Positions 52,581 through 61,820 of a DNA stretch of 64,000 nucleotides are shown in pieces (position 1 is the first letter of the stretch; each line of letters starts with the position of its first letter). The translations under genes were made by a program, and so were the position numbers. The DNA lies in assembly GCF_000426225.1 (NCBI RefSeq), contig NZ_AUEY01000011.1, forward strand, positions 19,113-83,112, in the 5' to 3' direction. The DNA comes from Desulforegula conservatrix Mb1Pa (GTDB lineage Bacteria; Desulfobacterota; Desulfobacteria; Desulfobacterales; Desulforegulaceae). The notes under the pieces are model-generated. The model did no database searches, was not told the origin of the DNA, and worked only from the letters and a program-made list of their open reading frames with translations.

Positions 52581-55500
52581 ATGATTAAAAATGGCCCATC
52601 TCAGGAAAACATAAACGACAAGCGATCGATTCCAGCTCTTGTGGAAAAGAAAGCCGCTCGCCTTGGCCTGAAGGTTTATTTTGAAGACGACTGGATATTC
52701 ATGACCCCTGGTGAAGATCACATAATTTCTGCCGTTCCCATTGAACCTGCAATAGTCTATATAAAAACATCCGGCACAATTACTAACGAAAGCATGATGA
52801 ATGGCCTTGAGATCATCGATAAAATAGCATATTCGGTTTTCGGGAAAACCTCCTATGTCAAAATTGAAGACATCGGCGATATTAAACGCATGTCCTCTGA
52901 TGCACGCCGAACCTATATCAACTACTCAGGCAGGCAGGACAACCTCGCAGGTATAGTATTCTGCGGAGTTTCGCCCCTGAACAGACTCAGTATCAATATC
53001 GGCAGACGTTTTGCCCTTTCAAAAGCCGTAAAAATCACTGACAGTCCTGAGGAAGCCGTTTCAGCCGCGCTTGAAATTCTTGGCCGCGTTCCTGGATTTG
53101 ATCTGTCAGGTCACACAGCCATTAAAGATGACGGGACAAAAAAGCAGGTCTGCAAAATAACTGGCCTTGAGATCACCTCGCGCCCTGAATGGGAAAATAT
53201 TCATATCGCAAGCGGAATTATCGCAAAATTCAGATTTATAGGAAAAAGAATCGTTCATGCCGAAGTTGGGCCAGGAAATGAAAAAGAATGTTCCTATGAT
53301 GCCATATACAAATATTATGAACTACAGAAAGAGGCCATATCAGAAATCGTTCCGGCGGGCAGTACATATGTCAAGCTGATAAATTTTTCGGATCAATATT
53401 TGCCAAAACATTCCCTGGAAATCCGAAGGAGAATGTTCAGATCATTGAAAAATGAAGAAGACAGAATGTCAGCCCTTATCGGCTACAATGTACCTTTCAT
53501 GGTCTCATGCAATCTCAGGGTCGGATGGAACCTGTACAGGCTCAAGTCCGATCTTTTTATAGAAAGCTCTTATGAATCAGGAGTCCGTAAGGCGGTTGAA
53601 TGCCTATGCACGTCCGGCAGAGCCAATTATAAGGACATATGCGGAGATATCCTTTCAAAGCCGGAATGGAATATTTCGGATGAGGGATATGCTGCGTCAT
53701 GTTCCGTACTTAATGGACATATGATTTTCATAAAAAATTACGGGAGTTTTAAAAGAGAGCATCTGCCGTCCGGTATAAAAATTATTGAAAACATGCTGGC
53801 TTCTATCTCATCTGATAACTCTCCCTTGTATTTTCTTATAGATATTGAAGATCTTCAGCAATCCGAGATAGGCGCAAGGCGCAGATTTTTTGACGCTTTA
53901 AATTCATTCTGGCTGATTAATCCATTCCCCGCATGCTATTTTATCGGTGGCAGCAGAATGGGGATAGCCGCCGTGAATCTGCTGAGGCCGAGGGTAAAAT
54001 TTAAGATTAATTCAGTCAGAAATATCGGAGAGGCGCTCAATTCAATCTTCAGTTCAAAAACAAAAGAACCTGCGAGGTCATTTTTTTCAATGCCTGATTT
54101 TTTCAGGAGAAGAGATATCGAGCTTGAAAAATTCTCGTCCGAACTGCTTGAGCATATTTCAAAAATAAACTGGGAAGCAGACAGCGTATTTTCCGAAGAA
54201 AGCCAAGCAGTGGCCTCTGCCCATCCATTTGCCCAGGTGTTTGACGCACTAAGACTCCTCAGGGCAGACGTGGAGAGTCTTTTCGCCGAAAGGGACAACG
54301 CCATCAAGGCCCTTAAAAAAAGCGAAGAAAGATACAGGCTCATTGTTGATAATGCCAGCGACATCATTTTTATACATGATAAGGACGGCCATCTTCTTTT
54401 CGTCAATCAGGCAGCCACCTTTTTTCTTGGTTATTCCAGCGACGAGCTTGTCGGAATGAATATTTCCGATCTTGCAAGTCCTTCATGTCCGACAACTCCG
54501 GAATCAGAAATATGCAGGAGACTGACTGGCGAGACTCCTGCGGATTCATTTTACGAGCTTGTGTGGAAAAAGAAAAACGGGGAAGATATCTGGCTGGAAA
54601 CAAGCAGCAGATTCATTAAAAACAATGGGAAACTTGAGGCTGTCCAGAGCATAGCAAGGGATGTTACTCATTACAAATCAGCTGCCCAGGCATTGAAGGA
54701 TGCTGAGGAAAGGTCTGCGAAAATACTCGAAACCATTGAAGACGGATACTACGAGGTTGATACCAGGGGCAGGATAACGGCATTTAATCCCGGCTACTCC
54801 AGAATTATCGGATATTCTGAAGAAGAAATAATGGGTCTGCATTACAAGACTTACATGTCTCCGGATGATGCAAAAAGGGTTTTGCAACATTACAATCAAG
54901 TCTATCTTACCGGAATTCCACAGAAAGGCTTTGACTGGGCTGTAATAAGAAAAGATGGTGAAAAAATCCACGTTGAAACATCTGTGTCTCTTATTATCGA
55001 TTCCAAAGGAGAGAAAAAAGGATTCAGGGGGATTGTAAGGGATATCACAGACAGAAAAATGGCTGAGATAGAGATGTTTCTTGCCAAGGAAGAAGCTGTC
55101 GCTGCCAACGAGGCAAAAAGCAGATTCCTTGCAAACATGAGCCATGAGATGAGAACCCCGATGAATGGCGTTCTTGGCATGACAAGGCTATTGCTTGGCA
55201 CAGAGCTTACAAAGGAGCAGAAGGATTTTGCCGAAACCATCAATCTTTCGGCATCAACACTTCTTTTTGTGGTCAATGATATTCTCGATTTTTCAAAAAT
55301 GGAGGCTGGCCAGCTCAGTCTTGAGACAAACAGTTTCAGTCTTAGAAAAACCCTTGATGAAATTGCTGAAATCATGACGGTTCAGGCTGAAGAAAAAAAA
55401 CTGTTATTATATGTATCAGTTGCATCTGATGTGCCTTGCAGGGTTACAGGCGACGCCTACAGGATCAAGCAGATACTCATAAATCTTGTTAATAATGCAA

Positions 55501-56573
55501 TTAAATTTACTGATTCAGGGAAAATTACAGTAAAAATTGAATCAGAGTACAAGGCTGATAAAATATTCAAGGCGAGATTTTCAGTTACTGATACTGGCGT
55601 GGGCGTAAAGCCAGAAAACAGGAATCTCCTTTTCAAGCCATTTTCACAGATTGACTCAACTCTTGCAAGAAGGCATGGAGGCACAGGCCTGGGACTTGCC
55701 ATATGCAGGCAGCTTGCGCTTCTCATGCAAGGCGAGATATGGCATGAAGATACCGTTGGCGAAGGCAGCAGTTTCTATTTTACGGCTGTGTTTGAAAACC
55801 ATTCATATGAAAAAGACCATCATCTTCTGTCATGCAGAAAGATCGGAATTATGGTCGATGATCCTATTGACGCGGAAAATCTTACGGCTCATATTACCCA
55901 TCTTGAAGGAATTCCGGTAATGTGCAGCTCATATCCCTTGCCCGGGGATGAGATTTCAATTTTTGTCTCGGATATTGAAAAAAGAGACTCTGCTTTAAAT
56001 CATATTCCAACTGAAACAGCTTGTGTCTGGATCGCTCCTTTCGGTAAGGGTATCGAGGCAGAAAGATCCAATGAACAGCTGATACAAAGGCCTATAAGAT
56101 TTTCAAGGCTTGTCAAGGCTATTTCCACGCTCCCAGGCATGGATAGGACATGCCGGGCAAAGGAATGCCGATATATGGATGCTGACAATCTTCATGGTCT
56201 GAAAGTGCTGATGGCCGAAGACAATCTTGTTAATAGAAAACTTGGTCTCAAGCTTCTTGAAAAACTCGGATGCATTGTTGATGTGGTCACAAACGGGCTT
56301 GAAGCAGTCGAAATATTTCAGAAAAACGATTACGATCTTATTATAATGGACGTTCAGATGCCTGAAATGGACGGACTTGAAGCAACAAGAAGAATCAGGC
56401 TTCTGGATGACAAAAAACGACATATTCCAATTCTTGCCCTCACCGCCCATGCAATGAAAGGTGACAAGGAACGCTGTCTCGCCTCAGGTATGAACGGATA
56501 TATAGCTAAGCCTGTTGATCCTGAGGCTCTAAAGTCTGCAATTATCTGCACCCTGAATCTTGAATGCCTGTGA
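52581..56573 (+). CDS. hybrid sensor histidine kinase with three N-terminal alpha/beta repeats, two PAS domains and a receiver
   Basis: 1330 residues, soluble. Residues about 45-490 hold three related modules of about 140 residues, each with a beta-beta start, a helix, a Y/F-x-hydrophobic strand, an ARR-F/Y or RRRMF helix, and a G-containing strand followed by a helical end (ARRTYINYSG; EIRRRMFRSL; GARRRFFDAL). Then two PAS domains (about 585-700 and 710-830), HisKA with the phospho-His in FLANMSHEMRTPMNGVLG, an HATPase (DTGVGVKPEN, HGGTGLGLAI), a degenerate middle region and a receiver with phospho-Asp in LIIMDVQMPEMDG. The N-terminal modules are of a type I cannot name. The output is unknown; no partner regulator lies adjacent. 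Confidence 0.88.
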   Translation: MIKNGPSQENINDKRSIPALVEKKAARLGLKVYFEDDWIFMTPGEDHIISAVPIEPAIVYIKTSGTITNESMMNGLEIIDKIAYSVFGKTSYVKIEDIGDIKRMSSDARRTYINYSGRQDNLAGIVFCGVSPLNRLSINIGRRFALSKAVKITDSPEEAVSAALEILGRVPGFDLSGHTAIKDDGTKKQVCKITGLEITSRPEWENIHIASGIIAKFRFIGKRIVHAEVGPGNEKECSYDAIYKYYELQKEAISEIVPAGSTYVKLINFSDQYLPKHSLEIRRRMFRSLKNEEDRMSALIGYNVPFMVSCNLRVGWNLYRLKSDLFIESSYESGVRKAVECLCTSGRANYKDICGDILSKPEWNISDEGYAASCSVLNGHMIFIKNYGSFKREHLPSGIKIIENMLASISSDNSPLYFLIDIEDLQQSEIGARRRFFDALNSFWLINPFPACYFIGGSRMGIAAVNLLRPRVKFKINSVRNIGEALNSIFSSKTKEPARSFFSMPDFFRRRDIELEKFSSELLEHISKINWEADSVFSEESQAVASAHPFAQVFDALRLLRADVESLFAERDNAIKALKKSEERYRLIVDNASDIIFIHDKDGHLLFVNQAATFFLGYSSDELVGMNISDLASPSCPTTPESEICRRLTGETPADSFYELVWKKKNGEDIWLETSSRFIKNNGKLEAVQSIARDVTHYKSAAQALKDAEERSAKILETIEDGYYEVDTRGRITAFNPGYSRIIGYSEEEIMGLHYKTYMSPDDAKRVLQHYNQVYLTGIPQKGFDWAVIRKDGEKIHVETSVSLIIDSKGEKKGFRGIVRDITDRKMAEIEMFLAKEEAVAANEAKSRFLANMSHEMRTPMNGVLGMTRLLLGTELTKEQKDFAETINLSASTLLFVVNDILDFSKMEAGQLSLETNSFSLRKTLDEIAEIMTVQAEEKKLLLYVSVASDVPCRVTGDAYRIKQILINLVNNAIKFTDSGKITVKIESEYKADKIFKARFSVTDTGVGVKPENRNLLFKPFSQIDSTLARRHGGTGLGLAICRQLALLMQGEIWHEDTVGEGSSFYFTAVFENHSYEKDHHLLSCRKIGIMVDDPIDAENLTAHITHLEGIPVMCSSYPLPGDEISIFVSDIEKRDSALNHIPTETACVWIAPFGKGIEAERSNEQLIQRPIRFSRLVKAISTLPGMDRTCRAKECRYMDADNLHGLKVLMAEDNLVNRKLGLKLLEKLGCIVDVVTNGLEAVEIFQKNDYDLIIMDVQMPEMDGLEATRRIRLLDDKKRHIPILALTAHAMKGDKERCLASGMNGYIAKPVDPEALKSAIICTLNLECL

Positions 56574-56633
56574 TCTTAGTGCTTCAGGAATTCGGTCTCT
56601 TTACAACTGTATAAACAGTTCCCACATATTCTG

Positions 56634-57036
56634 TCATCCAATATTTCCGGCCTTGGCCTTCAAGAAAGCGCCTAATTTGAGATCGTTTGCAATGATGTGT
56701 TCTTTCACCCAGTCAGCCATGAAATTGGCAATTTTGACTGTGAGCAGGGTCTGGCCGCTTTCGATCTGTCTTATAAGTTCTGCAACGTCCATGACAAGGT
56801 TGTCGTGCTGGATTTTGTGGACGCCATAATCTGGATACCCATAGTGTTTCATCATGGCTTCTTCTGCCACAAAATGATCTACAGTGTATTCAACCAGAAA
56901 GTGAATTGTCTTCATTGCCCTTTCCTGATTTCATAGCCTCATGCAGCTCATTTACAATTCTTATGAGCTCCTTGTGCTGATTGTCAATTCTGCTAATGCC
57001 GATGACGAGTTTATCATTCCATTCTAGCAAAGCCAT
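56634..57036 (-). pseudogene. bacteriohemerythrin gene split by a frameshift
   Basis: The frame from ATG 57036 (AAAGGA upstream) encodes MALLEWNDKLVIGISRIDNQ then HKELIRIVNELHEAMKSGKG and stops at 56890. The rest of the domain is in the next frame from 56915 (HFLVEYTVDHFVAEEAMM, HKIQHDNL, KEHIIANDLKLG). Together they hold every iron ligand of a hemerythrin: Asp/His in IDNQH, His and Glu in DHFVAEE, two His in HKIQH, His and Asp near the end. So one base is out of frame near 56915. Either a recent mutation or a sequencing error; two short polypeptides made from overlapping starts are a less likely option. Family members bind oxygen. Confidence 0.8.
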
Positions 57037-57131
57037 TTGAGCAATCCTTTCTTTAAGGTTCTTCATCATGGGTCGGTTGAGTAAGGGAAATTAAACTGAA
57101 AAAAGCCATAAATGTGCCATAGCTTTTTGGA

Positions 57132-57158
57132 ATGTGGGACTTTTAATAAGCCCCACAT
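57132..57158. terminator. hairpin between the ABC permease and hemerythrin genes
   Basis: ATGTGGG and CCCACAT form a stem with a 13-nt loop. On the plus strand it is followed by CTTTTTT; on the minus strand (the direction of the adjacent genes) the tail is weaker. Confidence 0.4.
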
Positions 57159-57163
57159 CTTTT

Positions 57164-58501
57164 TTATGCAGACCTGGAACCTGTTTTCTTTTTCTGCCAA
57201 CGCCTTGCAACAAGAATGGCAGCTGCAATGAACTCCAGCAGTGCAAAAATCCCGCCCAAAACAGGATTTAGGTCGAGTCTCGGCCAGAAAAGAAGGGTCA
57301 GAGTCTCTGATTTCATTGCCAGAAGAATGGCCGGAAACAATCCGTAAAGCATGCCAAGGCAGACAATAGCCATGATATCCGGTTTTTTGTTCGAATCATC
57401 GAGGTTGCAGAACAGAATAATGCAGATATCCCGCATCATGAAAAATAATGCCGTTATTACAAACAACATCATATTTCCCGTGTTTTCCGAGCTTCCAGAT
57501 AAAAGGGCAACGGGAACAAGAGAAATTCCTGTTACCACAGCAATCGGAAGTGTAAGCAGCCAGCGGGGAGAATGTTCAAGAAAGCTCTTCCACTTTGATT
57601 CCCTGGCCATTTCAGTCAGCCCGCGCAGGGTCAGAAAATCCTTTTTTTCACTGAAAACCATGAAATATACTGCTGAGGCCGCAACAAAAAAGGCGGCAAA
57701 CAGCCGGGGCGTAACTGCATCTGTCAGTTTGATGTCAGTCATGGGTTCATTTAAAAAACCTGCGGCATATACCATATTGAAAAAAACGAAGCCAAACCAG
57801 ATCCACGGCATGTTTTTCATCTGAAGCTCGCTTCTCATGAGCCTGTTGATTCCAAGAACTGACCATGCAGTGTAACAGATGAGCGTGCAGAGCATGAAAT
57901 CTGCGCTATTGAAGCTCTGGACGAACCATTCCAGTTTTTCATCCTTTATTGTCATTGCAAAGCTCAGGAAAGGACCTGCTGCCATTATTCCAAGCACAAG
58001 AAAGGCTGATGTCTGCCCTTTGTAATATACACGATCCTTCTGAAGAGCTGTCATGCTTGCAAGCATGCTTGTGGATTGAGCGAATATGCCCGCAGCCAAA
58101 AGTGCAAGTGAAGTCCTGACAGTCAAAATAGTATCTTCGCCCATCGATGAAATCAGAAAAACAAAAAGACAGATGGCCGCTCCATACCAGGAATAAACAG
58201 TACTGCCGAACAGCTTGCCAAGTGTCAGCTCCCAGGGGCTGAGAACAGACATCCTCTGCCAGTCCCATGTATGATCCCTGACTTCGTTCATGACTGACTC
58301 AGAAGCGAGTTTTGTTCCCCAGATCATGGATATTACGATGAACAGGGTCTTGGCAATCGCAGCCGTGGATGCTCCCAGATGATAATCATCCGAGATATAT
58401 GAAAGAAAAAAAGACGCCATAAGAATAACCGGCATGATGATGAGGCGGGATGGAGTCATTTCCAGCCAGATATTTCTTTGAAATTCGGGGCTTCTTATCA
58501 T
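57164..58501 (-). CDS. ABC-2 type transporter permease
   Basis: 445 residues with about ten to twelve hydrophobic segments (for example LIIMPVILMASFFLSYI near the N-terminus). Early soluble motif RDHTWDWQRMSVLSPWELT is common in ABC-2 permeases just before their helices. No substrate can be read. The start codon overlaps the stop of the ATPase gene by four bases (ATGA), so the two form an exporter pair, downstream of creC. Confidence 0.82.
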   Translation of the reverse strand: MIRSPEFQRNIWLEMTPSRLIIMPVILMASFFLSYISDDYHLGASTAAIAKTLFIVISMIWGTKLASESVMNEVRDHTWDWQRMSVLSPWELTLGKLFGSTVYSWYGAAICLFVFLISSMGEDTILTVRTSLALLAAGIFAQSTSMLASMTALQKDRVYYKGQTSAFLVLGIMAAGPFLSFAMTIKDEKLEWFVQSFNSADFMLCTLICYTAWSVLGINRLMRSELQMKNMPWIWFGFVFFNMVYAAGFLNEPMTDIKLTDAVTPRLFAAFFVAASAVYFMVFSEKKDFLTLRGLTEMARESKWKSFLEHSPRWLLTLPIAVVTGISLVPVALLSGSSENTGNMMLFVITALFFMMRDICIILFCNLDDSNKKPDIMAIVCLGMLYGLFPAILLAMKSETLTLLFWPRLDLNPVLGGIFALLEFIAAAILVARRWQKKKTGSRSA

Positions 58502-59427
58502 ATGCGATTCTCCTTGGCCGAATCATTCCTTACAGTTTTCAGATATGCTTCATGCATGTTCTGCTGCTGCTCTGTGAACGAACAGATTTTCAGCCCTTTT
58601 TTCAGGAGACCTTCCAGAAGACGGTGCTGTTCGTCAGGATCAGGGCTGAAACTGAAACAAACGCTGCTTTCCGATGCCACCACATCTGAAGTTCCATCTT
58701 CATCTTCAATGATTTTTTGTAAATCCTGAAGCGGTGATGAGATCTTTATCTCCATCATCACAATGTCCTTTGCAGAAGAAAGGGATGAATGCTCTATTAT
58801 TTTGCCTTTTCTCAGAACCAGCATGTCAGTCGAATATTCATCGAGTTCGGCAAGGATGTGGGACGAAACCATCAGGGTCATGCCACTGTCCCTGAGCTTG
58901 CGGAAAAGATCAGCCAAACTGTGCCTTGCCTCAGGATCGAGCCCTGAAGCAGGTTCATCAAGAAGCAGAATCTTTGGATCATGGATTATTGCCTGGGCTA
59001 TGGCAAGCCTCTGCCTCTGCCCGCGGGACAGACTTCCTGCCTTCATGTTCAGACGGTCTGTGATTCCAAGCCGCTCGGCGCAGAGTTCAATCATGTCATG
59101 ATGCCTATTTTTGGGGATGGCGTGGGACATTGCCGAATACAAAAGGCATTGACGAACGGAAAGCTCCTCGTAAAGCCCGAAGGAATCCGAAAGATAGCCG
59201 AGAAGCCGGTGGGTTTGCCTTGGGTCGGACAACACACTTACTCCGCCGATCAAGATGTTTCCTGAAACCGGCTCATCAAGGGCAGCGAGACAGCGCAGCA
59301 ATGTCGTCTTTCCTGCTCCGTTAGGCCCGACAAGAGCGGTAATGCTTCCTTCGCGTATGCTGAAGGACACATCATCCAGAGCCCTTGTGCCTGGATAGTC
59401 AAATATTATGTTTCTTGCTTCTATCAT
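58498..59427 (-). CDS. ABC transporter ATP-binding protein
   Basis: 309 residues. Walker A GPNGAGKTTLLR, signature SLSRGQRQRLAIAQA, Walker B ILLLDEPASGLDPEA and the switch His in VSSHILAELDE are complete. The last 80 residues are a variable C-terminal extension common in ABC-2 exporters of lipids or antibiotics. It forms the exporter with the overlapping permease gene and lies 204 bp downstream of creC. Confidence 0.93.
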   Translation of the reverse strand: MIEARNIIFDYPGTRALDDVSFSIREGSITALVGPNGAGKTTLLRCLAALDEPVSGNILIGGVSVLSDPRQTHRLLGYLSDSFGLYEELSVRQCLLYSAMSHAIPKNRHHDMIELCAERLGITDRLNMKAGSLSRGQRQRLAIAQAIIHDPKILLLDEPASGLDPEARHSLADLFRKLRDSGMTLMVSSHILAELDEYSTDMLVLRKGKIIEHSSLSSAKDIVMMEIKISSPLQDLQKIIEDEDGTSDVVASESSVCFSFSPDPDEQHRLLEGLLKKGLKICSFTEQQQNMHEAYLKTVRNDSAKENRI

Positions 59428-59582
59428 CTTGTCTCCGGTTACATTATGTGTGCTTATTCAATAGGCTGATTTGTTTGCATTGATCAAAATATTTACCAGA
59501 TAAATATATCTGGCTGCCGCTCTTCAAGTGTATGACAGCACATCAAAAATGCAAACTATTCGATGATTTTTGGAATAATCCA

Positions 59583-59616
59583 AAGTTTTTTGCCGAGCTT
59601 TTTTTTCAAAAAAGCG
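59583..59616. repeat. short hairpin repeat (AAGTTTTTTGCC family), copy B
   Basis: AAGTTTTTTGCCGAGCTTTT then TTTTCAAAAAAGCG, matching 18357-18388. It lies in the gap between creC and the ABC ATPase gene and may act as a transcription end. Confidence 0.55.
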
Positions 59617-59630
59617 CCCCGCCCCCAATT

Positions 59631-61058
59631 TCAGCATGGAATTTTCAACAAAGCTCTTACCCCGCCTTCAGGCATATTCTCAAGAACAATGCTGCCCTTG
59701 TGAAGTGATGCCACTTCCCTGACAAAATTGAGGCCGAGGCCTGTGCTCTTTTTTCCTGAGTCTGGTCTTTGAAGGGAAAAAAACTTGTCGAAAATCTTTT
59801 TTTCAGCATATTCAGGGATTCCCGGCCCCTGATCCTCCACCGTCAAAATCAGCATGTCGTCTTCAATTCTTGCACAAATATCTATACATGCTCCTGCGGG
59901 ACTGAAATCAATGGCATTTTGGAGAATATTGGCAAAGGCCTGCTGAAGAAGAAATGGCTCTCCATAAATATCAATTTTCGTATTTATTTTTGAGTTAATG
60001 GTCAGGCTTTTTTTTGAAAGAATCGCATTCTTGCTTTCAAGAACATTTTCAACAAGCAGGGAAGAGGAAATTCGTTCCCGTTTTTCAAGTATCTTGAGAT
60101 TTTCAAGACCTGCAAGCTCAAGCATTCTGTCGACAATGTCCTGTATGCGGTTTGCCTCGTTTCTGATATTTGCCAGAAAACGCGCCTTTTGTTCGGGTTT
60201 CATTTCTTCGTCCAGAAGCTCGGCAGCGCCCCTTATGGCAGAAACAGGACTCTTGATCTCGTGGGTCAGGGCCTGGACATATTCCTCAACATATTTTTTG
60301 CCTTCCAGAGCCTCTTTCATCTTTTCGAAGGCATTGCCCATTTCTCCAATCTCGCTTTTATCAAGCCTGGGTAGTGAAACCCTTTTGCCAGCCCTGATAT
60401 CATTCGCATAGGAAGTAAGCCTCTTTATGGGCCTTGTCATCAGGATAGAAACGATGAAGCTAAGAAAAATGGTCGCAACTGCCGAAACACCGAAAACCGC
60501 CAGAACATCCGGCCTCGCGTTTTTCATGAGACTGTTGATTGTAGTTGTCGGTTTTGCGACGGTCAGGACACCTGCAATCTCTCCATTGGCAATTATAGGC
60601 GCTGCTACATGCAGAACCGTGCTTCCCGGATCACGAGGATTTCTGCGAGTTGTTCTTGCCCCATATTTACCTTCCTGGGCCAGAAAAACATCCCTCCACT
60701 GGCTGTAATCCTGACCTGTCCGGCCTGGATCTTCTGAGTCAAATATTATCCTGCCTGATTTGTCTGTAATATAGATATTCATGTCAACCCGCTCTTTTAC
60801 TATGTCATATATGGGAGCTGAAAGAACTCGGCCTTTGACGGATTTGAAAATTTCGGAAAGATTTTCAGGGCTGAAATTTCCCGCTGCTATCTGTGCTCCT
60901 GTCCATTCGGCAAGAATATTGGCCTGATCAGCCAGAGGATCTTCAACTCCTTCGAGATATCTCGTTCTCAGATTATCGAGGGTCCATTTGATGGGATAAG
61001 CAAAGCAGATGGAAAAAATGGTAACATAGCATAAAAAGATACGGGTTCCGAGTCTCAT
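59631..61058 (-). CDS. creC: sensor histidine kinase (CreC type)
   Basis: 475 residues: N-terminal membrane helix, an extracytoplasmic Cache-like region (about 35-190; contains NIYITDKSGRIIFDSEDPG), a second helix, HAMP (RPIKRLTSYANDIRAGK), HisKA with phospho-His in ALTHEIKSPVSAIRGAAEL, and HATPase (DQGPGIPEY, STGLGLNFV). The overlap of four bases with the response regulator gene and the creD gene upstream support CreC. The ligand is unknown. Confidence 0.85.
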   Translation of the reverse strand: MRLGTRIFLCYVTIFSICFAYPIKWTLDNLRTRYLEGVEDPLADQANILAEWTGAQIAAGNFSPENLSEIFKSVKGRVLSAPIYDIVKERVDMNIYITDKSGRIIFDSEDPGRTGQDYSQWRDVFLAQEGKYGARTTRRNPRDPGSTVLHVAAPIIANGEIAGVLTVAKPTTTINSLMKNARPDVLAVFGVSAVATIFLSFIVSILMTRPIKRLTSYANDIRAGKRVSLPRLDKSEIGEMGNAFEKMKEALEGKKYVEEYVQALTHEIKSPVSAIRGAAELLDEEMKPEQKARFLANIRNEANRIQDIVDRMLELAGLENLKILEKRERISSSLLVENVLESKNAILSKKSLTINSKINTKIDIYGEPFLLQQAFANILQNAIDFSPAGACIDICARIEDDMLILTVEDQGPGIPEYAEKKIFDKFFSLQRPDSGKKSTGLGLNFVREVASLHKGSIVLENMPEGGVRALLKIPC

Positions 61059-61735
61059 GAATCCTCTTTGAGCGAATATCCCTGGCCCCTGTGGGTGATT
61101 ATTGAATCATAATCCGGTTTTATGGCTTTCATCTTGTTTCTGATATTCTTGATGTGCGCATCTATGGTTCTGTCCATGCTGCATTCAGGCTCATCCCAGC
61201 AGAGTTCCATGAGCTGGTCACGGGAATAAACATGACCAGGCCTTCTTATGAAAGTTTTCAGGATGGCGAATTCGTATCTGGACAAATCAAGAGACTGCCC
61301 GAAATAAAGAATCTGCCTGCGGGACTCGTCCACCTGAAACTGCTTCAGCGTATCCTTTGAAGATGATTGCTGATGGGTTCTTCTTAAAAGGGCCTTGACC
61401 CGCGCTGAAAGCTCCCTTGGGCTGAAAGGCTTTGTGACATAATCATCTCCGCCGATTTCAAGCCCCACAACCTTGTCAATCTCATCAGACCTGGCTGTCA
61501 GAAAAATAATGGGAATCTCCCTGTTTTTTCTGATTTCCTTGCAAAGCTCAAATCCGTTTATGTCCGGAAGGCCAATATCAAGTATTATCAGATCCATGTT
61601 TTCTATGGCAAGAAGCCCCAGAACCGGAAGGCCTGAATAAAGACATGTGGTTTCAAAACCATCGGTTTCCAGGGCGTATTGAATCGTGTCAGCTATGGCC
61701 GGTTCATTTTCAACAATCAGAACCCTGTGTTTCAT
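61055..61735 (-). CDS. creB: OmpR family response regulator (CreB type)
   Basis: 226 residues. Receiver with Asp in MDLIILDIGLPDING and the Lys in DDYVTKPFSP; C-terminal winged helix (RYEFAILKTFIRRPGHVYSR, then TIDAHIKNIRNKM). It pairs with the overlapping kinase. In E. coli CreB recognises TTCAC direct repeats 11 bp apart; a similar array lies upstream of the creD gene here. Confidence 0.88.
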   Translation of the reverse strand: MKHRVLIVENEPAIADTIQYALETDGFETTCLYSGLPVLGLLAIENMDLIILDIGLPDINGFELCKEIRKNREIPIIFLTARSDEIDKVVGLEIGGDDYVTKPFSPRELSARVKALLRRTHQQSSSKDTLKQFQVDESRRQILYFGQSLDLSRYEFAILKTFIRRPGHVYSRDQLMELCWDEPECSMDRTIDAHIKNIRNKMKAIKPDYDSIITHRGQGYSLKEDS

Positions 61736-61780
61736 ATTTTTCAGCCTTGTATGGTTAATTTACCGCCAATAATGCTATTT

Positions 61781-61815
61781 GTCGGGTTAGAGCGTTCTTT
61801 GCCCGTAACCCGACA
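61781..61815. repeat. palindromic repeat (GGGTTAGAGCG family), copy B
   Basis: GTCGGGTTAGAGCG and CGTAACCCGAC face each other around TTCTTTGCC. It lies between creD and creB and is related to 21429-21466. Confidence 0.65.
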
Positions 61816-61820
61816 TTGAA

